In this document: one piece after another, positions 11,001 to 18,590 of the stretch
How positions within the stretch are numbered: position 1 is the first letter of the stretch
Layout of the letters: every line of letters begins with the position of its first letter
Source of the DNA: Pleurobrachia bachei
Lineage: Eukaryota > Ctenophora > Tentaculata > Cydippida > Pleurobrachiidae
Direction: 5' to 3'
Length of the DNA stretch: 28,549 nt
NCBI GenBank assembly: GCA_000695325.1
Contig: AVPN01000129.1
Span: 48,453-77,001 of the forward strand
Notes under the pieces: generated by a model
Databases searched by the model: none
The model's input: only the letters and a program-made list of their open reading frames with translations
Told to the model about the DNA's origin: nothing
Position numbers and translations under genes: made by a program

Positions 11001-12071
11001 TACACAGCCGCTACACCCAGAGCTAGAGCGCCCCTGCCGCTCTGGGTGTAACGACTGTGTAACGACTTTTTTACGCAATTCACTATTTTCTTGAAAACCC
11101 CGCAAAACGCAGCTGGCAGCATGCGCCACTCTGGATATAAAGACTGTGTAAATACTGAGTGCTGACAGCGCAAATTTGGCGAAACTTTCACCACACACCT
11201 TCTTTGGGTTTCGAAACCATTCGTGTCCAGTCGTGGAACTTTATCACCTCTCTCATCATCATCCGTTTCTGGGGTAAAGAAAATTGGATAATTCATTCTA
11301 TTCATTCTTACACCTACAAAATTCTTATTCGATTTCACGTCGGTCCATTCTCAATTTAAAGGTCGATACATACCTAAAGGCTAAAATCTTAATTACCTGA
11401 TAGTAAGAGTGATGTCCGAACGTACTCTGCTAGTCCAACAGGCCCGTAAATATCCAATGGGAGAGGTGATTCTGGATCTGCTCCACCTGGAGAAATATGT
11501 ATATACAGGGACATGGGGTCAACAATTGAGTGAAACATTATGGTATAGGAAGGTTAGGAAAAAGGTACATAATCCGGGTGTGAACTACTACAATCGGTAA
11601 ATTTAACAAGTATTTGTACTAAATAGGGGTGTGACTGTACCTTGCCTTGCTCGACCCTCTTTTCGCAAGCTAACAATTATAGTTGTTAGTTTGCGATTAA
11701 CATAATATGGGTTTAACATTTAACTGTACCTTGAACAAGGCACATGAGACCAGGTAGTCCGAATAGATGGTCACCGTGCAGATGAGTAATGAATATTTTA
11801 CTGAGCCTCCCTGGTTTAACGGAGCTCTTCTGATACTGAATCTGAGTTCCCTCCCCACAGTCAAACATCCAACAATCTCCATCTGTCAATTAAACAATAG
11901 TGAGGTACAGCTGGAAGTGGACGGTTCAGCAAATTAGCTGAAGCTACGTATGATATAGATAGAATCTAGTGGGAACTTACCAAGTCTCAAAACAAGGGAG
12001 GATGCTCCTCTGTAGGGAGATGGATAGCATGAGCCAGTCCCGAGAAATGTGATATCAATTGTAGACACCAT
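2084..12071 (-). CDS. ELAC1: ELAC1-type tRNase Z (short form), complete, 8 exons
   Basis: Exons (minus): 11981-12071, 11730-11882, 11397-11486, 10663-10819, 10478-10573, 10209-10357, 2489-2620 and 2084-2283. They sum to 1068 nt, or 355 aa plus stop, close to the usual size of about 360 aa. The enzyme removes 3' trailers from precursor tRNAs as a zinc-dependent metallo-beta-lactamase-fold endonuclease. Visible motifs: N-terminal [27 protein letters not shown]; the HLHGDH zinc motif (residues 64-69); LDIYGPVGL; the exosite-like [21 protein letters not shown] across the exon 6/7 junction; HEAT; GHSTP; and LTHFSQRY near the end. The GRKI/VILGD and HSTP/SMAAEF junctions restore exact family wording, which fixes the splice sites. 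Intron 6 is 7.6 kb and holds opposite-strand exons; intron 3 holds a MITE-like insert. The lack of a second domain argues against the long ELAC2 form. Confidence 0.96.
2690..3206 (+). promoter_or_regulatory. Promoter + signal-peptide exon cassette, copy 1
   Basis: First of three related cassettes. A purine-rich stretch is followed by TATTGAGGAACAC-TATAC at 2767-2784 and a conserved leader (an AGAGCA-ATCTCTCATT-type block). The coding exon at 3125-3206 follows, starting ATGATG. Its 27 codons plus one base end at a GT donor in phase 1. The peptide has MRKILV, a hydrophobic core and WQTTTGTG, a typical cleavable signal peptide. The TATA-like stretch is a likely core promoter because it recurs at the same relative position in the other two copies. 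Confidence 0.7.
3125..5310 (+). CDS. Nested secreted-protein gene 1 (signal peptide + A/B module + sushi), interrupted by palindrome
   Basis: Supported exons are 3125-3206 (signal peptide), 3457-3583 (A), 3756-3892 (B) and 5137-5310 (sushi/CCP). Joins are phase 1, 2 and 1, and all stay open. A+B encode one module of about 88 aa with two cysteines, including [19 protein letters not shown] and [13 protein letters not shown] do not recognise its family. The 5137 exon has the four-Cys sushi pattern, IKC..., LSC-QEDGSW and PLC, with a phase 1 end. A possible extra exon at about 4883-5070 (with SSIKF and DEIYICY) weakly resembles exon D of the downstream gene but does not join in phase. No stop-bearing last exon was found after 5310, so the gene may be truncated or may continue into the exons from 7686 onward. 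Inverted copies of A and B lie within it on the other strand. Confidence 0.6.
3966..4026 (-). pseudogene. 5'-truncated tRNA-like sequence (threonine TGT-like) in palindrome spacer
   Basis: Read on the minus strand, the spacer begins GGTTAGAGC, the end of a D arm. It continues with a 5-bp anticodon stem around CATGTAA, a five-base variable loop and a T arm with GTCGG-TTCGAGC-CCGGC, which includes a good Pol III B box. It ends CCTCGCC plus A, and a TTTTT terminator-like run follows within about 5 bases. The 5' acceptor strand and first half of the D arm are missing, and base 33 is A instead of the invariant T. It is therefore a tRNA-derived fragment (or SINE piece), not a working tRNA. The anticodon would be TGT. 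Confidence 0.6.
4100..4535 (-). pseudogene. Inverted copies of exons B (4100-4236) and A (4409-4535) in the palindrome's right arm
   Basis: These mirror the plus-strand exons at 3756-3892 and 3457-3583, with splice sites intact. They have no signal-peptide exon upstream on their own strand (the arm ends at 4787), so they are probably not expressed as a separate gene. They lie in the sense orientation of the ELAC1-like intron and could act there as cryptic exons. Confidence 0.8.
5376..5425 (+). pseudogene. Remnant of the 3' end of the large module exon (copy 1)
   Basis: This stretch reads [14 protein letters not shown], close to [16 protein letters not shown] at the 3' end of the intact exon at 7686-8120. 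The rest of that exon is not recognisable upstream and there is no clear splice donor. It borders the second promoter cassette. Confidence 0.55.
5388..6050 (+). repeat. Segmental duplicate unit, copy 2 (exon remnant + promoter + signal exon)
   Basis: From about 5388 to 6050 this unit matches 6704-7400. Both begin with the exon remnant (ATTTGGAATGGTG, TCTGATTTCTACAGAAG). Both share the GTTGCCGCCCATTTCCGATC block (5478 and 6849), the GGAACACACTATATAT promoter element, and the signal-peptide exon with its GTTAGT donor. Copy 3 carries an extra stretch near 6790-6845. Copy 1 (2690-3206) shares only the right half. Confidence 0.85.
5763..6041 (+). promoter_or_regulatory. Promoter + signal-peptide exon cassette, copy 2
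   Basis: The TATTGAGGAACACACTATAT element lies at 5763-5788. The coding exon 5963-6041 reads [11 protein letters not shown] followed by a hydrophobic core and WQTTTGTG, with a phase 1 GT donor. No module exon of its own follows before copy 3. It is either an orphan or an alternative first exon that splices to the acceptor at 7686, with which it is in phase. Confidence 0.7.
6411..6699. mobile_element. Foldback / MITE-like inverted repeat
   Basis: Two arms of about 130 bases (6411-6539 and 6566-6699) are near-perfect reverse complements. The outer ends read AGTAGCCAATTCCTGAAATA, and the inner ends GGTTAAC and GTTAACC enclose a 26-base loop. The right arm has about five extra bases (CTAGG) near its outer part, plus a few substitutions. 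No coding capacity is present, which suggests a non-autonomous foldback element. It lies between signal exon copy 2 and the third duplicated unit. Confidence 0.85.
6704..7400 (+). repeat. Segmental duplicate unit, copy 3 (exon remnant + promoter + signal exon)
   Basis: Pairs with 5388-6050. It begins with a second remnant of the large module exon (frame reading [12 protein letters not shown] near 6707-6745). The promoter element is at 7108-7134 and the signal-peptide exon at 7320-7392. This copy directly precedes the intact module exons and so is likely the main first exon. Confidence 0.85.
7320..9620 (+). CDS. Nested secreted modular protein gene 3 (signal peptide, large module, A/B module, C, D, sushi-like)
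   Basis: Exons: 7320-7392 (signal peptide, MRKILV core), 7686-8120 (about 145 aa), 8203-8329 (A), 8444-8580 (B), 8787-8885 (C), 9140-9322 (D) and 9435-9620 (sushi-like). Every module border is phase 1 except A/B (phase 2), and all frames are open: about 413 codons. The 145-aa exon has [32 protein letters not shown] and a C-terminal SDFYRSAG. It looks like a beta-rich extracellular module, perhaps lectin-like, but I cannot name the family. The last exon has four cysteines in sushi order, with VGSTVTVSC. Cysteine content and the signal peptide indicate secretion. No terminal exon or membrane segment is certain; 9795-9840 is a half-sushi remnant. It lies entirely inside intron 6 of the ELAC1-like gene, on the opposite strand. 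Confidence 0.75.
9795..9840 (+). pseudogene. Half sushi exon remnant
   Basis: It reads [15 protein letters not shown], matching [13 protein letters not shown] at the 3' half of the sushi exon at 5137-5310. A GTAAGT donor stands at the aligned position (9841) in the same phase. An AG lies directly upstream, but joining it to the exon ending at 9620 shifts the frame and hits a stop after about 13 codons. It could thus serve as a short terminal exon or be dead. Confidence 0.5.
10913..11359. mobile_element. MITE-like element with ~50-bp terminal inverted repeats in ELAC1 intron 3
   Basis: The left end (10913-10963) and right end (11308-11358) are inverted repeats sharing GGACCGACGTGAAATCGAAT and TAGGTGTAA, with about four mismatches. 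The 450-bp element encodes nothing convincing. Inside, a hairpin at about 11005-11060 pairs CTACACCCAGAGC with GCTCTGGGTGTA. It sits between exons 3 and 4 of the tRNase Z gene and leaves its splice sites intact. The target duplication was not resolved. Confidence 0.85.
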
Positions 12072-12659
12072 ACGGGTTAACAGTAGAGAGGGTAGACGTT
12101 GAAAAATCGTTGTGAAACTATTGCTCCTACATGCGGCATTTGTTCGAGTTAGACATCATCATCATCATCATATAAATACTTAATATTCCGCTTTGTAGTC
12201 TAATTGCTAGAAGAGCACTTACATATGCTAAATCACACACAGGCAAAACTAACGACTTTCTAAAGCGGTGGAGTCTACTTAGAATCGCTTGGGATAACAC
12301 ACAGTTGTGTATTATAGGCCCTAGCCATTCGAAGGAGACTCCAATACACACAATTCAAGAAACTAATTAGAATAAATAGTGTCTGTTTTCAATTAAGTCC
12401 TTGTATACACATTTAGTTTAACTATTAGAGTCCTGATCTTCATGAATTAAATAATTAGTGAATAAGTTTATAAGTTTATAGTTAATAAGTTAATTAAAAC
12501 ACACACAGTTTTGGGCAACACAGTCTCCCTTACACATCCACTATTCCTAGTCTTCCTTGTTAGAGATGAGTGGCCACTAAATAATGCTAGCATGTCCCCT
12601 CTTTAAACTGTTACAGATCGTTCTACACATCTCAGGATGATGCTTGGAATCTAGGAAAC
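12072..12659. other. Upstream region of the ELAC1-like gene up to the assembly gap
   Basis: AT-rich, with a short (ATC)n run near 12155-12172 and no exon recognised. The promoter of the tRNase Z gene should lie just right of 12071. Confidence 0.6.
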
Positions 12660-13636
12660 NNNNNNNNNNNNNNNNNNNNNNNNNNNNNNNNNNNNNNNNN
12701 NNNNNNNNNNNNNNNNNNNNNNNNNNNNNNNNNNNNNNNNNNNNNNNNNNNNNNNNNNNNNNNNNNNNNNNNNNNNNNNNNNNNNNNNNNNNNNNNNNNN
12801 NNNNNNNNNNNNNNNNNNNNNNNNNNNNNNNNNNNNNNNNNNNNNNNNNNNNNNNNNNNNNNNNNNNNNNNNNNNNNNNNNNNNNNNNNNNNNNNNNNNN
12901 NNNNNNNNNNNNNNNNNNNNNNNNNNNNNNNNNNNNNNNNNNNNNNNNNNNNNNNNNNNNNNNNNNNNNNNNNNNNNNNNNNNNNNNNNNNNNNNNNNNN
13001 NNNNNNNNNNNNNNNNNNNNNNNNNNNNNNNNNNNNNNNNNNNNNNNNNNNNNNNNNNNNNNNNNNNNNNNNNNNNNNNNNNNNNNNNNNNNNNNNNNNN
13101 NNNNNNNNNNNNNNNNNNNNNNNNNNNNNNNNNNNNNNNNNNNNNNNNNNNNNNNNNNNNNNNNNNNNNNNNNNNNNNNNNNNNNNNNNNNNNNNNNNNN
13201 NNNNNNNNNNNNNNNNNNNNNNNNNNNNNNNNNNNNNNNNNNNNNNNNNNNNNNNNNNNNNNNNNNNNNNNNNNNNNNNNNNNNNNNNNNNNNNNNNNNN
13301 NNNNNNNNNNNNNNNNNNNNNNNNNNNNNNNNNNNNNNNNNNNNNNNNNNNNNNNNNNNNNNNNNNNNNNNNNNNNNNNNNNNNNNNNNNNNNNNNNNNN
13401 NNNNNNNNNNNNNNNNNNNNNNNNNNNNNNNNNNNNNNNNNNNNNNNNNNNNNNNNNNNNNNNNNNNNNNNNNNNNNNNNNNNNNNNNNNNNNNNNNNNN
13501 NNNNNNNNNNNNNNNNNNNNNNNNNNNNNNNNNNNNNNNNNNNNNNNNNNNNNNNNNNNNNNNNNNNNNNNNNNNNNNNNNNNNNNNNNNNNNNNNNNNN
13601 NNNNNNNNNNNNNNNNNNNNNNNNNNNNNNNNNNNN
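12660..13636. other. Assembly gap (977 Ns)
   Basis: This is an unresolved run of N. Apparent long open frames across it contain no real sequence and were discarded. Confidence 1.
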
Positions 13637-14881
13637 AGGAGGAGTTGAAAACGCGCGCGCTAGGGACCTGCAGCGCATGTCAAGGGGCGAAAATGTGGTG
13701 AAAAAGAAGATTTTTAGAAACTCGAAGAAAGTTTTGGAGGACAGATTTCAAAGTTTTTCGCTCTCCTAAAACTATATTTCGACCACGCGCCGCAGCGCGT
13801 ACAAATGCAGTGCATTCACAAGTCATTGGCTGCCGCTTGTCATCAATGCAAAACTGATAACACAAATCATTTATTCAAGATAATACACCAAATAAAATTC
13901 ATTCGGTTGAGAACGAACAATTAATGACAAGGAAAATCATTTTCATATGAAAAATAAAATGGTAGTAAGACTTTAGACTAAGATGTACAGTCAAAATAAA
14001 TCAAATTAAGAATTAATTAACAGATCAAAATATTTCAATATCATTATCATTAACAACTTTACATTATCAATATTAACTTCAAGTTGTTGTTTCAGAAACA
14101 ATGTTTTTAGAATTAGAAAGTTCAAGAAAACTGAGTCACTCAAGAACTTTTTATTACTCTAAAAGATATTGAATACAGCGCCCACCTGATCTGGATCAGC
14201 CATTGCATTTGCGGAATGCCCCATTTACTATTTGGGGTCGAAGGTTTTGTTGGAGACACTCTATCTTCGTCACGATCGAGCTTTCCTACCAGGAATCTTG
14301 GACTGGTCTATTGTATTGCCCATTGGAAAAGTCAGAAAAGTCACGTCTCAACTCTTATTTTACCTGGTGGGGAGTTGTTAATTAGGCGTAAGGGGCGAAA
14401 GTAGCAATATAAATTTCATAGTCATTAGTCAAGGTAGCCTTTTACAACCCAGCTGCTGGGCCTATAATTATAGTGCTCCTAACTGCCGTGCAGGAGACTG
14501 AGAGAAGCTGAAGTGGAGAGAGAGGGGGAGATATAGTAAAAAAGAGGAGACAGATCGTACCCTTCATTCCCCCTTCTAAAATATTTTCGTTTTCAATTTC
14601 TCTAGTTCTCTCTCTAACTCTAAGTCATGATAAACACCAGGTGTCACCCAGGATCCTTCGACCAGGACCTTGACACCACTGTGCGACATAAATCACTGAC
14701 ACATTTCTCTCTAAAGTTTAAACGGTTTTATGTTCCTGTCGATTCCACATTTCCACTTTTTTGCACATCCATTTTACTCTACGTTCACTTTGAGTTTGAG
14801 TTTTGACCCACATTCATTTGACTCTACGTTCACTTTGAGTTTGACCCAGATCTTTTTTAACAGTAACATACGCTAACGAAA
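13637..14881. other. Noncoding flank between the gap and the GPCR
   Basis: AT-rich from about 13860 to 14170. Nothing encoded is recognisable. A short direct repeat of CTCTACGTTCACTTTGAGTT lies 47 bases apart at about 14777 and 14823, just upstream of the GPCR start, and may be regulatory. Confidence 0.6.
14775..14846 (+). repeat. Direct repeat upstream of the GPCR gene
   Basis: ACTCTACGTTCACTTTGAGT followed by TTGA occurs twice within 75 bases, the second copy ending about 40 bases before the start codon. It probably lies in the promoter or 5' leader. Confidence 0.75.
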
Positions 14882-15907
14882 ATGTCTGACAATTCAACTA
14901 TGAACTACAGCCTGCAATTAAAACTAGAACAACGGATACCATTGATCATCTACGACCTGCTGATTCTATCCGTCGGGCTACTAGGGAACACAACGGTCGT
15001 TTACTCGACACTCCGTTATAACGCCATCAAACTCGACAAAATCTCTCTAATCTTCGTCCAAAATCTCGCTCTCGCGGACATTCTCCTGGCATTACTAGGC
15101 GTGTTCCCAATGTGGATAACCTACATATCGGGGGAGTATGTTCTCGGTGATATCGGGTGTGTGATCACCTCACAACCCACATTTGTTCCATGGATCATGA
15201 ACTCTCTCCTTGTCCTAGCGCTGACAAGTTATCGGGTTGTTGTGGCAACGAACCCTTTTGTTACCATGACAACCCGGACAACTCGGATCCTGTGCGTGGT
15301 GTTATGGTGTGTCGGGTTTTCAGTGCTTTTCCTACAACTAGGCTACGGGTCAACAGCTTCATTCGATGTAATCTCTGGGAAATGTGTCTCTTCAATCTAC
15401 AAGGATGAGAGGACACAGCAGTTGTTCCTGTGGTATGTTGTTATCGGATTATCCCTGACTCCACTGTGTCTGATTATCATCCTAAATGGCATTCTAGGAG
15501 TCATAGCTGTCCGGACATCTAAATTTGTCCGGGCTAAATCCAACTATAAAGGTTTGATCATGGTTTGTGCCCTATCCGGTCTTTTTACCATCAGTTGGCT
15601 TCCATGGGGAGCATCTACTATCCTGGGTATTGTCGGTAAACCAATAAACAACAAATACATGGGGCTGATAGGGTACCAGATTGTCTTTCTGAATAGTGTT
15701 GGAAATCCCATTCTGTACACCTTGACAAATCGGAGATTCTCACGGTTTGTTAAACAGATGTTTAGGGTGCGTCTCGCGGAGTTCACGAGTGGTGCTGTCA
15801 TAGCGACAGGTGATCCTAGCAACCAGAAGCAAAACTCAGGGACTGATCAGAGTTCTACAACTGGCCGTGGTGATATGCCACTTCGAAAAGTGAACAGTTC
15901 ACAGTGA
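14882..15907 (+). CDS. Intronless class A (rhodopsin-like) G-protein-coupled receptor
   Basis: A 341-aa single-exon gene. NST at residues 4-6 is a likely N-glycosylation site. Seven hydrophobic segments are visible: TM1 (about 19-42, with GN at 35-36), TM2 (54-80, NLALAD with D66), TM3 (98-120), TM4 (126-147), TM5 (170-200, P184), TM6 (224-250, SWLPW) and TM7 (260-283, NPILY at 275-279). Cysteines 93 and 168 can form the TM3-ECL2 disulfide. The DRY motif at the end of TM3 is replaced by SYR (106-108). The C-tail is Ser/Thr-rich. Family hallmarks are clear, but the ligand cannot be deduced. The start has AAAATG context; a second ATG seven codons in is also possible. A polyadenylation signal AATAAA lies at 16107. 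Confidence 0.95.
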   Translation: MSDNSTMNYSLQLKLEQRIPLIIYDLLILSVGLLGNTTVVYSTLRYNAIKLDKISLIFVQNLALADILLALLGVFPMWITYISGEYVLGDIGCVITSQPTFVPWIMNSLLVLALTSYRVVVATNPFVTMTTRTTRILCVVLWCVGFSVLFLQLGYGSTASFDVISGKCVSSIYKDERTQQLFLWYVVIGLSLTPLCLIIILNGILGVIAVRTSKFVRAKSNYKGLIMVCALSGLFTISWLPWGASTILGIVGKPINNKYMGLIGYQIVFLNSVGNPILYTLTNRRFSRFVKQMFRVRLAEFTSGAVIATGDPSNQKQNSGTDQSSTTGRGDMPLRKVNSSQ

Positions 15908-16203
15908 CTAACAGTTCGATAAATATCTTATTGCATGTAACTCTTTACTTTTTGTAGGTATATGTTATCCTGGCCTTTTCTTTGAGTTCTTTCAATGTGA
16001 TTATAAAATGACACACGATTCAGCTTTCAAAAGTGGTTTGAATCAATGATAGTAGAACAACATAACATAACAATACTAGATAGAAATATTGGTACAATAT
16101 AATGATAATAAAGTTTTAAACAATTCAAATCAGTCTTATCTTCTTTTTTTGGCCTGTCAGAAAACGATAAAATGGAGGTCAAATGTGACCTGTTATTTGT
16201 ATG
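15908..16203. other. GPCR 3' UTR and convergent intergenic space
   Basis: AT-rich. AATAAA at 16107-16112, about 200 bases after the GPCR stop, is the probable poly(A) signal. The neighbouring small gene on the minus strand ends at 16204, so the two genes converge. Confidence 0.65.
16107..16112 (+). terminator. Probable poly(A) signal of the GPCR gene
   Basis: This AATAAA hexamer is about 200 bases downstream of the GPCR stop codon, with GT/T-rich sequence following at 16137-16150. Confidence 0.55.
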
Positions 16204-16645
16204 CTAACCCCTCGTGATAATATAAAATGGTATGGTAAGTCCACCAATGATCCAGACAATGATGTAGAAAGCTGTTGATGAAATACCTGAAAAGTGCAAA
16301 ATATATTGTAAACAAAAATAATAATAAGGATACATACTATACTATTTTCAGCTATGTACCACTCTGTAACTTCAGCTTCCCTAATTTGCAGCTGTGCTGT
16401 TGCACCGAACAATATAAATTTGCAGTACCTTTAGAAGATCCGCTGTAAGTACCATTGCCATCATCATCATCATAATCATCATCAATGATGTTATTAGTTG
16501 ATGTTCTTCTAGTTGTAGTGGTCCTTCGTCTAGTTGTGGTTGTGGTAGTTCTTCTTCTAGTTGTAGATGAACTAGAAGATCTCCGTCTTGAAGCGGCAAC
16601 CAGACAAATGAGAAGAATGAGAAGAATGAACAGTGTCCGTTTCAT
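16204..16645 (-). CDS. Small single-pass membrane protein with Arg/Thr-rich and Asp-rich ectodomain (2 exons)
   Basis: Exon 1 is 16429-16645 and exon 2 is 16204-16286, joined in phase 1: 99 aa plus stop. Residues 1-19 form a strong signal peptide (MKRTLFILLILLICLVAAS). Residues 20-50 are runs of RRR separated by Ser and Thr, followed by NNIIDDDYDDDDGNGTYSG with an NGT glycosylation site. Exon 2 encodes one membrane segment (AFYIIVWIIGGLTIPFYII) and a three-residue tail. The clean GTACTG donor, TTTTCAG acceptor and hydrophobic second exon support the model. The alternating strongly basic and acidic blocks suggest charge-based binding or furin-like processing at the RRR sites (inference). Family not recognised. 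An upstream in-frame ATG at 16678 would add 11 residues and weaken the signal peptide. Confidence 0.65.
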
Positions 16646-16678
16646 AATTTTAAACAGGGCTATAAAAGGAAGGCACAA

Positions 16679-16830
16679 TCAAAAATAGCCCTCACTCCTC
16701 AGGAGTTGTGAAACCTCCCATTTCAATTCTGAGATAGAAACTTGTCACTTGAAATTTTAAAGTAAGGAAGTGGAAGTGTGTGTGTGGGAACTGGGAAGTC
16801 TCACAAAAGCCGAGTGAGGGCTATTTTTGA
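16679..16830. repeat. Short inverted-repeat element (19-bp arms, ~150 bp)
   Basis: TCAAAAATAGCCCTCACTC at 16679-16697 is the exact reverse complement of 16812-16830. The element sits about 35 bases upstream of the small membrane-protein gene's start codon (minus strand), within its probable promoter. It may be a tiny MITE. Confidence 0.7.
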
Positions 16831-17010
16831 TCTAGCTTTCCTTTAGTTAATATGAGTATTCTCGGGAACAAAACAACAAATTCAACAGCCAATGCTTGTG
16901 GTATGAAGTACTACACGACGTGTACTGAGTAGGAAGTAATTCTATGGAACTCAGATAGGGTAAGGTGAAGAAGAGCTCAACAATGAACTACGACAATAGA
17001 CCAATAACTT

Positions 17011-17050
17011 GTTCGACCCTCTCTCTTGTTCGACCCTCTCTCTTGTTCGA
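17011..17050 (+). repeat. 17-bp tandem repeat (CTTGTTCGACCCTCTCT)
   Basis: The unit CTTGTTCGACCCTCTCT is repeated about 2.5 times without interruption. Confidence 0.8.
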
Positions 17051-17569
17051 ATAAAACAAACAATGACCTCATCTACGTGTGGAGTCACTGCCCCCTTTGT
17101 GAAGTTCAGGTCACACACACAGCTGCTGTGTCCGACTTGTAGGATACGATACAAATCTTCCCCTAATGATCATACGAATCACCTAATTCATGCAGTATCT
17201 CGTATTTTCCTTTTGGTATTTAAATTACTAGTACTACTGTGTATAACAGGTCTCATTTCATGTCGCACACCTCTGTGATTGGCAAAATTCTTTAGGCCTG
17301 TGTTAGGGTTTGTGAACCTTCAACCTATATGAACTATTAGAACTAGAACTAGAAGATCAACGTGATTCCCGCCTTCTCATCCCTCATATAACTTGAAACA
17401 CCCCAAATAAAAGCCGTCCCCTTATTATTATTACTAGAGACCTTAAACCCAAGGAGTCAGAAAGTGAGAAACCTGACTACTCAGTAGTCACTAGTCACTG
17501 CCGCCTAATCCTAGTCAGGACTCCCCCACCGATGATATAAATTTGAGGTTTTATAGAAATAGGACTTAC

Positions 17570-17671
17570 CTTGCATAAGAGATGATGTGGTTCACGGTCC
17601 ATAAATCTAGTTCCACACCGCTGTTCTTGATAGTTGAATATGACTCTGCTTGCCATGCACACATTCTGGAT
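17570..17671 (-). CDS. Isolated exon candidate (34 codons), function unknown
   Basis: A 102-nt open stretch lies between a CAG acceptor and a strong GTAAGTCC donor, phase 0 at both ends. It reads QNVCMASRVIFNYQEQRCGT, then RFMDREPHHLLCK. There are three cysteines. No partner exons in phase were found nearby, so it may belong to an unbuilt gene or be chance. Confidence 0.25.
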
Positions 17672-18590
17672 CTGATGGAACAGCAATTACCCGACATAGC
17701 TAGGTAGAGGATATCATGTTATATATGGCGTTGTTATTAAAATAATTATATTGTATGCTAGGATACTGTTTATTAAAGGGGGTATGTAGAAGCACAAGAA
17801 GCTTAAGAAGCACCAGGATATGTTATTACGAATATTGGAACGGTTGTTACCAATGGAAGTGTATTATACTTTTCAAAAGACAAACAAAATATTAATTCGC
17901 GTATGTTTTGACCAATAGAAATAGCTGAACGTTTATCGGATAAACTATCCACAGCAATTCTTGCAGCTTAGTGTGAGTCATTTCAAATCACCCTGCAGTT
18001 CCAATTAGTCATTCCATCAGTTTTTCTTTACAAGCATCTTAGAAACTTCATCCGCCAATGTTACCAATCTGAGAGAGAGTAAACGCGTTAGTTGGTGTTT
18101 TAGTTTGTCCATTGTTGGAACAATGGAACACTGAATTGGCTAAAAAAAAACAGACACAGTGCTCGAAAAACGATTGTTTTTCCCACGCCGCGCTGAAACT
18201 AACTGCTGAAAAGTTTGCTTTATACAGCTGAAACAACGCGCGTGTTCCAAAGCCAACGGATGAGCAGCAACCGATGTTCCAGACCAAACCCAACTCTCAA
18301 CTCGATAGACTATGAGCGATGGATGCTATAGGTTCCCCCATTTCATCAAAACCGAGAAAAAGGGAATCAAACCCTGACCTCAGTTTCGCTCGAACCGGCG
18401 GACAGAGAGACGGTCAAACAAGTAAAAACATACGTGGGGGAGGAGTGCTTGACTTGTTGAAGGGAGGAAGAGAGTTGCTCGCGAGTTGGACTTTGCATTA
18501 AAGTCAATAACTCCGGACCGGTACTCAACTAAAACAGAAAACATGGGATTAGGGATTAAAAGTAAACAGCAGGCAATGAAATCAACATGA

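Larger units (their letters stand above)
16646..18590. other. Largely unannotated intergenic region
   Basis: It contains a 19-bp inverted repeat (16679-16697 / 16812-16830), a short tandem repeat at about 17011-17050 and one weak exon candidate (17570-17671). A sequence at about 18365-18400 resembles a Pol III B box on the minus strand. No full gene could be built. Confidence 0.55.

Noticed and set aside
10989-11338. Minus-strand frames of 69 and 112 codons
   Set aside because: They lie wholly inside the MITE-like element and its hairpin, and no transposase motif is visible.
12632-13678. Open frames of 334 and 348 codons on both strands
   Set aside because: They are made almost entirely of Ns in the assembly gap.
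16485-16688. Plus-strand open frame rich in Val and Leu
   Set aside because: It is the antisense of the Arg/Thr-rich repeat of the small membrane-protein gene; it has no splice support or independent signal.
17009-17278. Plus- and minus-strand frames around a Cys-rich stretch
   Set aside because: Part of the frame is a 17-bp tandem repeat. The possible acceptor at about 17137 does not join the 17570-17671 exon without a stop.
18048-18293. Minus-strand 81-codon open frame
   Set aside because: No family resemblance, no splice context and no neighbour that would join it.
18360-18410. Possible tRNA or SINE on the minus strand (GGTTTGATTCCC B-box-like)
   Set aside because: No A box, cloverleaf arms or terminator could be paired, so a chance match is as likely.
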